A stretch of 32,749 nucleotides of DNA from JAVZIQ01 sp037440545 (GTDB lineage: Archaea; Thermoproteota; Bathyarchaeia; Bathyarchaeales; Bathycorpusculaceae). Each line of letters starts with the position of its first letter. Position 1 is the first letter of the stretch. Under the pieces are notes generated by a model. It saw nothing but the letters and a program-made list of their open reading frames with translations, was not told the origin of the DNA and did no database searches. Of this stretch, positions 23,656 through 32,018 are shown piece after piece. The stretch lies in NCBI GenBank assembly GCA_037440545.1, contig JBBITX010000006.1:1-32749 (forward strand). The letters run 5' to 3'. The translations under genes and the position numbers were made by a program.

Positions 23656-24164
23656 GATTCCCCCTTCTTCAAGATTAATCTGTCAAATCCTGTTGCTTGA
23701 AGTATTTTTTTTAGAGCTTCTATTCCTGTGGGCTTTAAAGGCGGCAGGCCGTAATCGCCTCTTTTCTTTTCCAGGAATTTCGATATGGGAACTATTCTTC
23801 CTTCACTCATCAGTCCGCTTGCAAACTCCGCGTATAAGGTTGGTATGTTTCCCTCTTTTATCGCCAAATTCCTTAAAGCGAAAATTAAATCTGCAATTTC
23901 GACTTTTTGGGGACAACGTTCCTGACAGTTGTAGCATGAAGCGCAAAGCCAAATAGATTCTCCTTTAAGGATTTCCTCCCTTTGCCCAAGAAGAGCTAAT
24001 CTAATTATCTGTCTAGGATTATAGCGATCTGTTGTTTTTGCCACTGGACAGCTGCTGGCACATGTTCCGCACTGGTAGCAGTAGGTTATCGTCTCTCCGC
24101 CAAGCCTGCTGGTTATCTCCCTTGTGAAGTCAATATATGTTCTTCCAAGTTTTTCGTCAGCCAT
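23652..24164 (-). CDS. hdrC: Heterodisulfide reductase subunit C, second copy
   Basis: A 170-residue two-cluster protein, C29/32/35/39 (CYQCGTCASSCP) and C74/77/80/84 (CASCYNCQERCP). It relays electrons between the HdrA::MvhD fusion, encoded 21 bases upstream, and HdrB, whose start it overlaps by four bases. It is shorter at the N-terminus than the module 1 HdrC and diverged from it along its length, unlike the hydrogenase genes that share identical tracts. Confidence 0.92.
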   Translation of the reverse strand: MADEKLGRTYIDFTREITSRLGGETITYCYQCGTCASSCPVAKTTDRYNPRQIIRLALLGQREEILKGESIWLCASCYNCQERCPQKVEIADLIFALRNLAIKEGNIPTLYAEFASGLMSEGRIVPISKFLEKKRGDYGLPPLKPTGIEALKKILQATGFDRLILKKGES

Positions 24165-24185
24165 TTTAGTCCTCCAAGCTGCTGT

Positions 24186-26597
24186 TTAGGTTAGTTGAAG
24201 TAAGCCTAAACGCCCCACTCTTTCAGTCATTTCACGGGCAGCTTCGGCGAATTTATCGCCTTCGATGAAAATTAGGTTAAGCATTTCAAGCCTTTCAGGT
24301 TCTATGCCGTATTCTTTAAGCAGCATTTTTGCAAGTTCAACTTTTCTCTGGGCTTTTTGACTTCCAACTTCATAGTGGCATCCGTCACTCTTGCAGCCTA
24401 CTATCATGACTCCTTGAGCTCCATACTTGAAGGCTTCTAGAATTTGCTGAACTTGAATCATGCCGGCGCATGGAACCCTTAAAACCCTAACGTTTGCCGG
24501 GTAGCTTATCATAGCCATTCCAGAAGAGTCTATGGAAGCTTGGCCGCACTCTGAGCAGCTTATGGCTAAAATTAAAGGTTTAGAAGTTCCATTTATGGAG
24601 AGCAAAGCCTTAACCTGAGCTGAGATTTGGCTTGGCTTCAGATGGCGAAGCTCTATGGCGCCAGCTGGGCATGTTCCCACACATATTCCGCATCCTTCAC
24701 ACTGGATTTCTGAAACCCTAGCTACAAAGTGTCCATCATCTTTTTTCACAAGCGTTATTGCACCATAGGGACATGTAACTGGACAGAACTCACAGTCTCC
24801 GCAGTAATCCTCGTTAACCACAGCGGTTCTTAATTCTTTAATTATTTTCAACGGAGTTAGGAATTTCGCTGCTTTAACAGCTGCCGAATGAGCGTTAATG
24901 GAGGCTGTCGGGGCATCCTTTGGAAATGTTGCCCCTCCACAAACAAATATCCCCCTGCGCTTTGTCTCTGTTGGCCTAAGCTTGGCGTTGTACTCTTTAA
25001 AGAAGCCGTCTTTTTCCAGTTCTAACCCTAAGATTCCCGCCAGCTCTTTTGTTTCGCTTGATGGAACCATGGCTGTTGCAAGCACTACAATGTCTGCTTC
25101 AACTTCTAAAAGTCTTCTTAAAATTTCATCTTCAACCTCTACAATTAAAGTGTTAGTTGCCGGATCATGGAGAATTTCCGAAGGTCTGCCCTTAACGAAC
25201 TTCACACCCATCTCCCTTGCTCTTTCATAGTAATACTCATGTTCTCTTCCTGTTGTTCTAATATCTATGTAGCATATGGTTACATCTGCATCTGGACAGG
25301 CTGACTTAATCAGCGTAGCGTGTTTTAATGATATCATGCAGCATATACTCGAGCAGTAGGGGTTCCATCGTCTATCCCTTGACCCTACACACTGCACGAA
25401 AACTATGCGTTTAGCAGGCTTCCCATCTGAAGGCCTTACAACTACGCCTTTCGTAGGTCCAAAAGCGTCTATCATTCGTGCAAGTTCAAGATGGGTTATA
25501 ACGTCTGGATATTCCCCATAATGATACTCCTTTATAACACTTGGGTCATACTCCTGGAAGCCTGTAGCAACTATTATGCTTCCAACATTTAGGGTTATCT
25601 GATCCACCTTTTGATCTAATTGAACGGCTTTTGTAGGACAGATATTAACGCATTTTCCGCATTCGTGGAACTTACATGCCTTTTCGTCAATTACATAGGC
25701 TGGAGGATAAACCAGCGGGGTGTTTATGTAAATAGCCTTACGCTTTTTCAACTTGGCGTTGTACTCGTCTAACACTTCAACTGGGCAAACTGTTGTGCAT
25801 AAGTCGCATGCCACACACTTTTTCTCATCAACATATCTCGGCTTCTTCTCTACTGTAACTTTGAAATTTCCAGGTGCGCCTTCAACCTTAACAACCTTCG
25901 CGTTGGTGAGGATGTTCAAGTTTGGAATTTCAGATATTCCTGAGCGGTATACGCATTTTCTAGAAGTGCATGTGACCGTTTTAAGGTTTGAAGATGGAGA
26001 TTGAATACATATGGCGCAGTCATCTGTTGGGAAGAAGCGAACAGCCTTTGAGGCTAACCCTCCAAGGAAGGGTTCTTTTTCCACAAGATATACTTGAAAG
26101 CCCATGTCAGCCAAGTCTTCAGCAGCCTGCATTCCAGCTATTCCACCCCCAATGACAAGGACGGATTTAACTGTGGGAAATTCAGCCTTTTCAATTGGCT
26201 CTGAAAGTTTAACCTTTTCAATAGCCGCTAAAAGCATAGCTTTCGCTTTTGCCGTTGCTTCAGAAGGATTGTCTTTATGGGGCGATGCACAGTGATCTTT
26301 TATGTCTAATACTTCAACGAAATTTGGGTTCAGCCCTGCCTCTTCAACAGCCTTAGCTATGGCTATTTCACTTATTTTCGGAATTCCCTCAGCTACAACT
26401 AATCGGTTTATCCGCCTTTTCTTCACAGCTTCAAGTATGGTTTCGAGGCCATGACCCCTCCAGAACTCACTGTCCTTGGCCACAAAAGTCACACCGGAAA
26501 CGTTTTTTAAGAATCCTATTAGGTCTTCAAAGTCGAGGATCTCTGAGATTTGCCCTCCACAGTCTGATAGGAAAACTCCAATTTTTACTTCTTCCAT
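24186..26597 (-). CDS. hdrA: HdrA-MvhD fusion protein
   Basis: An 803-residue single-FAD HdrA with MvhD fused at its C-terminus. The N-terminal domain (1-135) is followed by GGGIAG at 150-155, TDDCAIC at 191-197, extra cysteines C210 and C215, inserted ferredoxin C261/264/267/271 and a second set at C308-C320, VQCVGSR at 401-407, and YCSSICC at 414-420. C-terminal ferredoxin motifs are C599/602/605/609 and C633/636/639/643. MvhD (about 673-803) keeps C681, C684, C710, C735 and C740 with CSEC instead of CNWC. The fusion explains why module 2 has no separate mvhD gene. HdrA is the bifurcating flavoprotein of Hdr complexes. Confidence 0.92.
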   Translation of the reverse strand: MEEVKIGVFLSDCGGQISEILDFEDLIGFLKNVSGVTFVAKDSEFWRGHGLETILEAVKKRRINRLVVAEGIPKISEIAIAKAVEEAGLNPNFVEVLDIKDHCASPHKDNPSEATAKAKAMLLAAIEKVKLSEPIEKAEFPTVKSVLVIGGGIAGMQAAEDLADMGFQVYLVEKEPFLGGLASKAVRFFPTDDCAICIQSPSSNLKTVTCTSRKCVYRSGISEIPNLNILTNAKVVKVEGAPGNFKVTVEKKPRYVDEKKCVACDLCTTVCPVEVLDEYNAKLKKRKAIYINTPLVYPPAYVIDEKACKFHECGKCVNICPTKAVQLDQKVDQITLNVGSIIVATGFQEYDPSVIKEYHYGEYPDVITHLELARMIDAFGPTKGVVVRPSDGKPAKRIVFVQCVGSRDRRWNPYCSSICCMISLKHATLIKSACPDADVTICYIDIRTTGREHEYYYERAREMGVKFVKGRPSEILHDPATNTLIVEVEDEILRRLLEVEADIVVLATAMVPSSETKELAGILGLELEKDGFFKEYNAKLRPTETKRRGIFVCGGATFPKDAPTASINAHSAAVKAAKFLTPLKIIKELRTAVVNEDYCGDCEFCPVTCPYGAITLVKKDDGHFVARVSEIQCEGCGICVGTCPAGAIELRHLKPSQISAQVKALLSINGTSKPLILAISCSECGQASIDSSGMAMISYPANVRVLRVPCAGMIQVQQILEAFKYGAQGVMIVGCKSDGCHYEVGSQKAQRKVELAKMLLKEYGIEPERLEMLNLIFIEGDKFAEAAREMTERVGRLGLLQLT

Positions 26598-26603
26598 TAT
26601 TTA

Positions 26604-28061
26604 TCACCTTTTTAAAGTTTGAACAAGCCTTTTTTGGCTGTCGTAAATCTCCACCATAAGGGGCATTTGCCCAAAGGCAAAGTGGGTTGCACATGCAAAA
26701 CATGGATCGTAAGCTCTGAAAGCCATCTCAACCATGTTCAGGATGCCGTCTGAAACTTCCCCCTTGCGTATAAGCCCCTTTGCCGCTTTCTTAATTGACA
26801 TGCATATACTTGGGGCGTTATGGGTTGTAGCCACAATCAAGTTGACTTTTTTGGCTAATGCATTCTCGTCTAGCTGGTAATGGTGTATAAGTGTTCCCCT
26901 TGCAGCCTCAACTATTCCAACTCCTTCCCCGGGTTTTCCAGGCTTATTCCTAATGTTCTTGCTTGTTATTTCAGGATCCGTCACAAGTTCTAAGGCTCTC
27001 TCAGCCGCGTATAATAGTTCAATAAGTCTGGCCCAATGATAGGCTAAAGTGTTGTGGACAGGCTTTCCCCCGAAAGTAGAGTACATATGGTTATACTCCT
27101 CTTGAGCTAACGGGGTTGCCATTCCATCTGCTGCATTAAGCCTTCCAAGGGGGCCTACGCGGTATAATCCGCTTTCAGGTCCGTCCATTAAGCCTTTCCA
27201 TCCCACCTTTTTTAAGTATGGGAGCTTAACGTAGGTCCATGGCTCCACATGCTCTTCTATAACATCTAAATAATCTTTCGGGGAGAATTTTACAAATTCT
27301 TTTCCCTTGGGATCTACCACCCTAACGTTTCCGTCGTAGAAATTCACTGAGTTGTTTTTGTCCACCAAGCCCATATAGTATGTATTCAGCCTGTAAGATT
27401 CACTTTTAATGAGATTCAAATAGTCTATGTTTTTTAGCACTATTCCATCGAAGAGTTTGAGGGAGAACTTTGCAAATTCAAGGCAGCTTCTAGCCATCCT
27501 CTCTATTTCCTTTCTCTCCTCTTCTGAAAGCGGTTTAGCGATGCCTCCCGGGATGCATGCGCTCACAGGGTGGGTTGCCTTTCCACCTATAATCTCTGTT
27601 ATTTTCTGTCCGTAGGCTCTGTGTTTTATAACTTCTTTTCCTACTTCAAGGCCAGCCTTCTCTATGACGCCTATAACGTTTCTTTTTTCAGGAGGAGCAT
27701 CTGGACCAACAACAAAGTCTGGACCGCCAAGATAGTAAAAATGCAAAGTATGATCATAAATGTAGTAGCCACAATACATAAGCTCCCTAAGCTTCTTAGC
27801 AGGCTCAGGAGGCTCAACATTAAAAGCAGCATCCAGGGCTTTGGCAGCGGCCATGTGGTGGGCAACTGGACAAACTCCACAGATCCTCGTTGTTATAATA
27901 GGTAGATCTTCAGCTCTTCGACCTTCGCAGAATTTTTCAAATCCTCGAAGCTCTGGAACTTGGAAGTAAGCCTCGTCGACGTAGCCCTCATCGTTTAAAA
28001 AAATGGTTATTTTTCCGTGGCCTTCAAGTCTTGTTATTGGGTTTATAACTATCTCTTTCAT
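26604..28061 (-). CDS. mvhA: [NiFe] hydrogenase large subunit, MvhA-like, second copy
   Basis: A 485-residue paralogue of the large subunit at 20803-22257. Nickel ligands are C61 and C64 (RICGVCPVAHH) and C454 and C457 (DPCFACATH), followed by a 25-residue tail for removal. The first and last thirds differ from the paralogue at many positions, but bases 27580-27833 are identical to 21031-21284. It overlaps mvhG by four bases upstream and lies six bases from the HdrA::MvhD gene. Both hydrogenase copies look catalytically competent. Confidence 0.93.
   Translation of the reverse strand: MKEIVINPITRLEGHGKITIFLNDEGYVDEAYFQVPELRGFEKFCEGRRAEDLPIITTRICGVCPVAHHMAAAKALDAAFNVEPPEPAKKLRELMYCGYYIYDHTLHFYYLGGPDFVVGPDAPPEKRNVIGVIEKAGLEVGKEVIKHRAYGQKITEIIGGKATHPVSACIPGGIAKPLSEEERKEIERMARSCLEFAKFSLKLFDGIVLKNIDYLNLIKSESYRLNTYYMGLVDKNNSVNFYDGNVRVVDPKGKEFVKFSPKDYLDVIEEHVEPWTYVKLPYLKKVGWKGLMDGPESGLYRVGPLGRLNAADGMATPLAQEEYNHMYSTFGGKPVHNTLAYHWARLIELLYAAERALELVTDPEITSKNIRNKPGKPGEGVGIVEAARGTLIHHYQLDENALAKKVNLIVATTHNAPSICMSIKKAAKGLIRKGEVSDGILNMVEMAFRAYDPCFACATHFAFGQMPLMVEIYDSQKRLVQTLKR
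27580..27833 (-). repeat. 254-bp tract identical to the first mvhA (inverted copy, arm 2)
   Basis: Reverse complement of 21031-21284 without a mismatch. A plus-strand shadow frame here has the same amino acid sequence as the antisense frame at the other copy, an independent sign of base-level identity. Confidence 0.95.
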
Positions 28062-28996
28062 TTAACAACCCTCCTTCTTAGGGTGGAGTTTGCAAGGGAA
28101 TATTTGTAAAAGGTTCCTATTGGGTCGGCTAATTGTTCAAAGATTTTAGGATCTGAAACTATGGATGCAAAGGCGCTTATCATGGAAGCCCCTTGATCAG
28201 AAACCTTTGGTGCTGGGCCTCCGCATCCTGTGCACGGCACATTAGCCTTTAAGCATTGCGCGCCGCATCCTCCGCGAGTGGCAGGGCCCATGCATATGAC
28301 GCCTTGATCTAAGAAGCATGTTTTGAAATCGTCTTCTATCTCATAAATCCTTTTAACATGGAAGATTTTTCTATCCTTTTTCTCCCTTTGGCATTCGTCG
28401 CACACGGATTTGTTAAGTAGAAAACTTGAGCCTTTTTGGGGAAGCTTTCCATTTAAAATAGCCTCTAAAGCCTCAATTATTCTGGAAACTGGAGGAGGAC
28501 AACCTGAAATGAAGTAGTCCACTTCAACGGTCTGGGCCAATGTCTTAACAGTGTCGTAGAACTCTGGAAGCTCAAGCTCTCCCTGTTTAACCTTAAAAAT
28601 TGTTTGCGGAGTTACGCCTTGAGGATTAAACGTTGAAGGCGTTTCAAAATATGCCCTCTCAAAAATTTTCTCCCTGTTCCATAAGTTTCCTAAACCCACT
28701 ACACTGCCATCACATGCACATGAGCCGAAGGCCACAAGAAATTTCGATTTCTTCCTTAAAAGCTTAGCCATATGCTCATTCTCCTCTGTTCTAATGGCTC
28801 CATTAAAGAAGCATACGTCTATGCTTTTATCAGGCATAGCTTCAACATCTTTGTATTTTATGTCCATGGCTACGGGCCAGAAAACTATGTCTGCTAGCTG
28901 TAACACGTCGAGGATTTTCTCGTTAATGTCTAAAACAGCTATTTCGCAGCCCCCGCAGCTTGCCGCCCAGTAAAAGGCAAATTTAAGCTTTCCCAT
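28058..28996 (-). CDS. mvhG: [NiFe] hydrogenase small subunit, MvhG-like, second copy
   Basis: 312 residues from the ATG at 28996, chosen because it aligns with the start of the paralogue; an in-frame ATG at 29026 would add ten residues not seen in copy 1. Proximal ligands CGGCE and PGCPP are present, but the middle motif is FGSCACDG, where copy 1 has YGACAQLG, so the cluster environment differs slightly. The Cys-rich C-terminal region is retained. First gene of module 2; an AT-rich stretch around 29040-29060 may be its promoter. Bases 28806-28984 are identical to copy 1. Confidence 0.91.
   Translation of the reverse strand: MGKLKFAFYWAASCGGCEIAVLDINEKILDVLQLADIVFWPVAMDIKYKDVEAMPDKSIDVCFFNGAIRTEENEHMAKLLRKKSKFLVAFGSCACDGSVVGLGNLWNREKIFERAYFETPSTFNPQGVTPQTIFKVKQGELELPEFYDTVKTLAQTVEVDYFISGCPPPVSRIIEALEAILNGKLPQKGSSFLLNKSVCDECQREKKDRKIFHVKRIYEIEDDFKTCFLDQGVICMGPATRGGCGAQCLKANVPCTGCGGPAPKVSDQGASMISAFASIVSDPKIFEQLADPIGTFYKYSLANSTLRRRVVK
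28806..28984 (-). repeat. 179-bp tract identical to the first mvhG (inverted copy, arm 2)
   Basis: Reverse complement of 19841-20019 without a mismatch; the flanking codons differ on both sides. Confidence 0.93.
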
Positions 28997-29108
28997 CAGC
29001 CCACTATCCAAACATTTTAGAAGCAAGATTATACTACATTAATAATTTAAATTTAACGCATTTTCCAAATGTAAATAGAAAATAAACTATGCAACTTCCC
29101 TTAGAAAA

Positions 29109-29150
29109 CTCCTTCTAACACTTGCAGATTCTCCTCAGATTCTGAAGGAG
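29109..29150 (-). terminator. Possible hairpin plus T-run after the acyl-CoA synthetase gene
   Basis: On the minus strand a 7-base stem (29144-29150 with 29109-29115, CTCCTTC/GAAGGAG) is followed by TTTTCT, about 15 bases beyond the stop of the synthetase gene. The long loop holds a repeated 8-mer. Intrinsic hairpins are not the usual archaeal signal, so the T-run may matter more. Confidence 0.3.
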
Positions 29151-29165
29151 CATGGTTTTAGGCTT

Positions 29166-31874
29166 TCAGTTTTTAAAAGCTCCCTCTTCTTTCATATTTA
29201 GGATCCCTCTTATCGTCCCGTCTTCTTGTTTTTGAAGGGTGAACCCCATTTTTCTTGTTAGGCTTATTGCGCGGTAGTTGTCTGGAAGCATTATGGCGTA
29301 GAGAGTTTCAACGCCCATTTCCTTTGCAATTTCAATAGCGTATTCAACCATTTTTGTTCCTAAACCAAGCCCCTGCCATGGATCCGCCACAATGAAAGCT
29401 ATTTCACCCCTTTTTCTATCGGGTTCAAGGCTTACTCTTACAACACCCAGTATCCTTCTCCTGTCTCCCTCGTTTAGCTCCGCCACTATGGCTATTTCTC
29501 TATCATAGTCGATGTTGCAGTAGCGAACTCTAACTTCATGAGGTGTATCTTTTATTATCTGGAAAAATCTGTAACGAATCGATTCTTCCGAGAAGTTTTG
29601 AAACATTTCAAGCCAGAGGGGTTCGTCTTCAGGCTTTATAGGTCTTAAAAGAACTGTTCTTCCGTCGCGAAGCTTCCAAAGCATCTCGTATTTCTTTGGG
29701 TAGGGGCTTATTACAAGATGCTCGTGAGGCTCAACCTTTTTGAACATTAAATCTTTGTCTATGGATATTCTTGCGTCTAAAATAAGGGCTTCTTTTTCGT
29801 TTATAAGAAGAGGGTTTATATCCACCTCGTTTATTTGGGGGAAATCTACTATCATCTGGGAAAAGCGTACAATAACCTCCTCTAATAGTTTCATGTTCGC
29901 CGGAGGGAGGTTTCGGTAGCCTTTAAGCAGCTTATGAACCTTTGTCTCTTCCATTAACCTTCTTGCAAGAGTTTGATTTAGAGGCGGGATTCCTATAGAG
30001 TAATCCTTGAAGAGTTCTACGCCTATGCCGCCCATTCCAAACAGGATTACAGGCCCGAAAATTGGATCTTTTTTAGCTCCAATTATAACTTCATATCCTC
30101 GCTTCTTAATCATAGGCTGAACTGTAACTCCAAGGATTTCAGCGTCTGGATTATATGCTTTGGCTTGTGCAACTATATTTTCAAACGCTGCTCTCACTTC
30201 CGCCTCGTTGTTTAGATCTAGAGCTACTCCTCCAGCTTCAGTTTTATGGGTTATCTGTGGAGAAAGGATCTTAAGAACAACAGGATAGCCTATTTGAGAT
30301 GCTAGGACTACAGCTTCATCGGCTGTTTTTGCTGGGTAAGTTTTTACAACGGGCAGGCCGTAATACTCTAGAACTTTTTTAGCCTCAACCTCAGTAAGCA
30401 GATTTCGATTTTCCATAAATGCGTTTCTCATTATGACTAGTATTGGACGCTTTGAGGGGTAAACATCTACAGGTAGCTCTTCCGGAGTTTCGTACAGCAG
30501 TTCAAGGTTTCGCTTGTAACGGTACATGTAGAGGTATGTTTTTACAGCTTGCTCCGGTGTGAAGTATGTTGGAATGCCGTTTTCCATTAAAATTCGTTTC
30601 GCCTCTTCAACCGCTCCATAACCCATAAAAGAAGTTAAAACTGTTTTGTTAAGGTGCCTTCCGCTTTTGTAGACTTCCACCAAGGTTCTAGCTATTTCAT
30701 CAGGCTCAGCCACAGCTTGAGCTGTATATATTACAAGCACGCCATCTACGTTCTCGTCTTTTAGACAAGCTTCCAAAACAGCCTTGTAACGGTCGGCTCC
30801 TGCATCTCCTAAAATATCTATTGGGTTACCTCGGCTCCAGTAGGGAGGAAGAACGCTGTTCAGGGCCTCCATGGTGTTTGGACTTAGCTTTGCAAGTTTG
30901 CCTCCCCTTTCTATTAGTACGTCTGTAGCCATCACTCCTGGGCCTCCAGCGTTAGTTATTATAGCAAGCTTCGGCCCTTTCGGCAAAGGCTGAAGTTCTA
31001 AAACCTCGGCGCAATTGAATAGGTCTGCAATTTCTTCAACGCGAACTATGCCTGCACGTTTAAAGGCTGCATCATAAATGTCGTCTTCCCCTGTAATTGA
31101 ACCTGTATGGGAGGCTGCCGCCTTTGCACTTTCGCCGAATTTCCCAGCTTTTACAACAATTATAGGTTTTGTTCTTGCAAAGTGTCTAGCTGCACTCATA
31201 AACTTTCTCGCTTCGCTTATCCCCTCAATGTACATTAGAATACTTCTCGTTTTAGGATCTGTGCCAAAATAGTCTATTAAATCGCCGAAGTCCACGTCTA
31301 TCATGGATCCTACAGAGACAAAGTTGCTGAACCCTATGTTTTCCTCAATAGCCCAATCGAGGACAACTGCGCCTAAAGCACCACTCTGAGATATGAAGGC
31401 TATGTTGCCCGGCTTTGGCATTTTATTTATAAATGTAGCGTTAAGTTTGACGCTGGGACGGATTACGCCTAAACAGTTCGGACCTAAAATTCTCAAATCA
31501 TATTTTCGCTTAATTTCCAAGAGCTCCTCTTCAAGAGCTCTGCCTTCAGGGCCCACCTCTTTAAAGCCGGCGGAAATTATCACAATCCCCTTTATTCCCG
31601 CTCTGCCACATTGTTCAACGATTTCTGGAACTGTTTTCGCCGGAGTAGCTATAACTGCAAGGTCAACGGGCTTCCCAATTTCCTCAACAGTTTTGTAAGC
31701 CTTAAACCCTAAGACCTCGTTCTTATGGATGTTTACAGGATAAACAAAGCCTTCAAAGCCGGAAGACGTAAAGTTTTTCATTAATGCATATCCAACAGAC
31801 CCTTCCCTGTCGCTTGCCCCGACCACGGCGACGCTTTTAGGATTAAAAATTTTGTCCAAATATAAAGTAACCAA
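29166..31874 (-). CDS. Acyl-CoA synthetase (NDP-forming) alpha-beta fusion with C-terminal GNAT acetyltransferase
   Basis: The 902 residues contain, in order: a CoA-binding domain (about 5-135, NPKSVAVVGASD and GPNC at 131-134), a succinyl-CoA-synthetase-like domain with SQSGA and the phosphorylatable His256 in ASHTGS, a ligase domain with TNAGGPGVMATD (307-318), an ATP-grasp domain (about 490-715, around VVLKILSPQITHKTEAGG), and a GNAT domain (about 735-890) with QGLGLG for acetyl-CoA. ADP-forming acyl-CoA synthetases make ATP from acyl-CoA; bacterial Pat/YfiQ lysine acetyltransferases share this layout with an inactive synthetase part. Here the catalytic His is kept, so both activities are possible. 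The start looks like TTG at 31874 with no clear ribosome site, so it is uncertain. Confidence 0.9.
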   Translation of the reverse strand: MVTLYLDKIFNPKSVAVVGASDREGSVGYALMKNFTSSGFEGFVYPVNIHKNEVLGFKAYKTVEEIGKPVDLAVIATPAKTVPEIVEQCGRAGIKGIVIISAGFKEVGPEGRALEEELLEIKRKYDLRILGPNCLGVIRPSVKLNATFINKMPKPGNIAFISQSGALGAVVLDWAIEENIGFSNFVSVGSMIDVDFGDLIDYFGTDPKTRSILMYIEGISEARKFMSAARHFARTKPIIVVKAGKFGESAKAAASHTGSITGEDDIYDAAFKRAGIVRVEEIADLFNCAEVLELQPLPKGPKLAIITNAGGPGVMATDVLIERGGKLAKLSPNTMEALNSVLPPYWSRGNPIDILGDAGADRYKAVLEACLKDENVDGVLVIYTAQAVAEPDEIARTLVEVYKSGRHLNKTVLTSFMGYGAVEEAKRILMENGIPTYFTPEQAVKTYLYMYRYKRNLELLYETPEELPVDVYPSKRPILVIMRNAFMENRNLLTEVEAKKVLEYYGLPVVKTYPAKTADEAVVLASQIGYPVVLKILSPQITHKTEAGGVALDLNNEAEVRAAFENIVAQAKAYNPDAEILGVTVQPMIKKRGYEVIIGAKKDPIFGPVILFGMGGIGVELFKDYSIGIPPLNQTLARRLMEETKVHKLLKGYRNLPPANMKLLEEVIVRFSQMIVDFPQINEVDINPLLINEKEALILDARISIDKDLMFKKVEPHEHLVISPYPKKYEMLWKLRDGRTVLLRPIKPEDEPLWLEMFQNFSEESIRYRFFQIIKDTPHEVRVRYCNIDYDREIAIVAELNEGDRRRILGVVRVSLEPDRKRGEIAFIVADPWQGLGLGTKMVEYAIEIAKEMGVETLYAIMLPDNYRAISLTRKMGFTLQKQEDGTIRGILNMKEEGAFKN

Positions 31875-32018
31875 TGTGGAACCCGCTATTGTAAAAATCC
31901 TAAGTAACGCAGAAATTAAAGGTTATGTGTCATACTCAGCTTATTAAATGTGGGAAATTGAAAACTGTAAAAATATGCTTAATTTTGATTCTTGCCTATT
32001 AAAAAGGATTGCAGCTTC

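Noticed and set aside
29125..29143. Direct repeat of CAGATTCT separated by three bases
   Set aside because: Too short and isolated to support an attachment site or mobile-element scar; it lies in the loop of a possible terminator hairpin.
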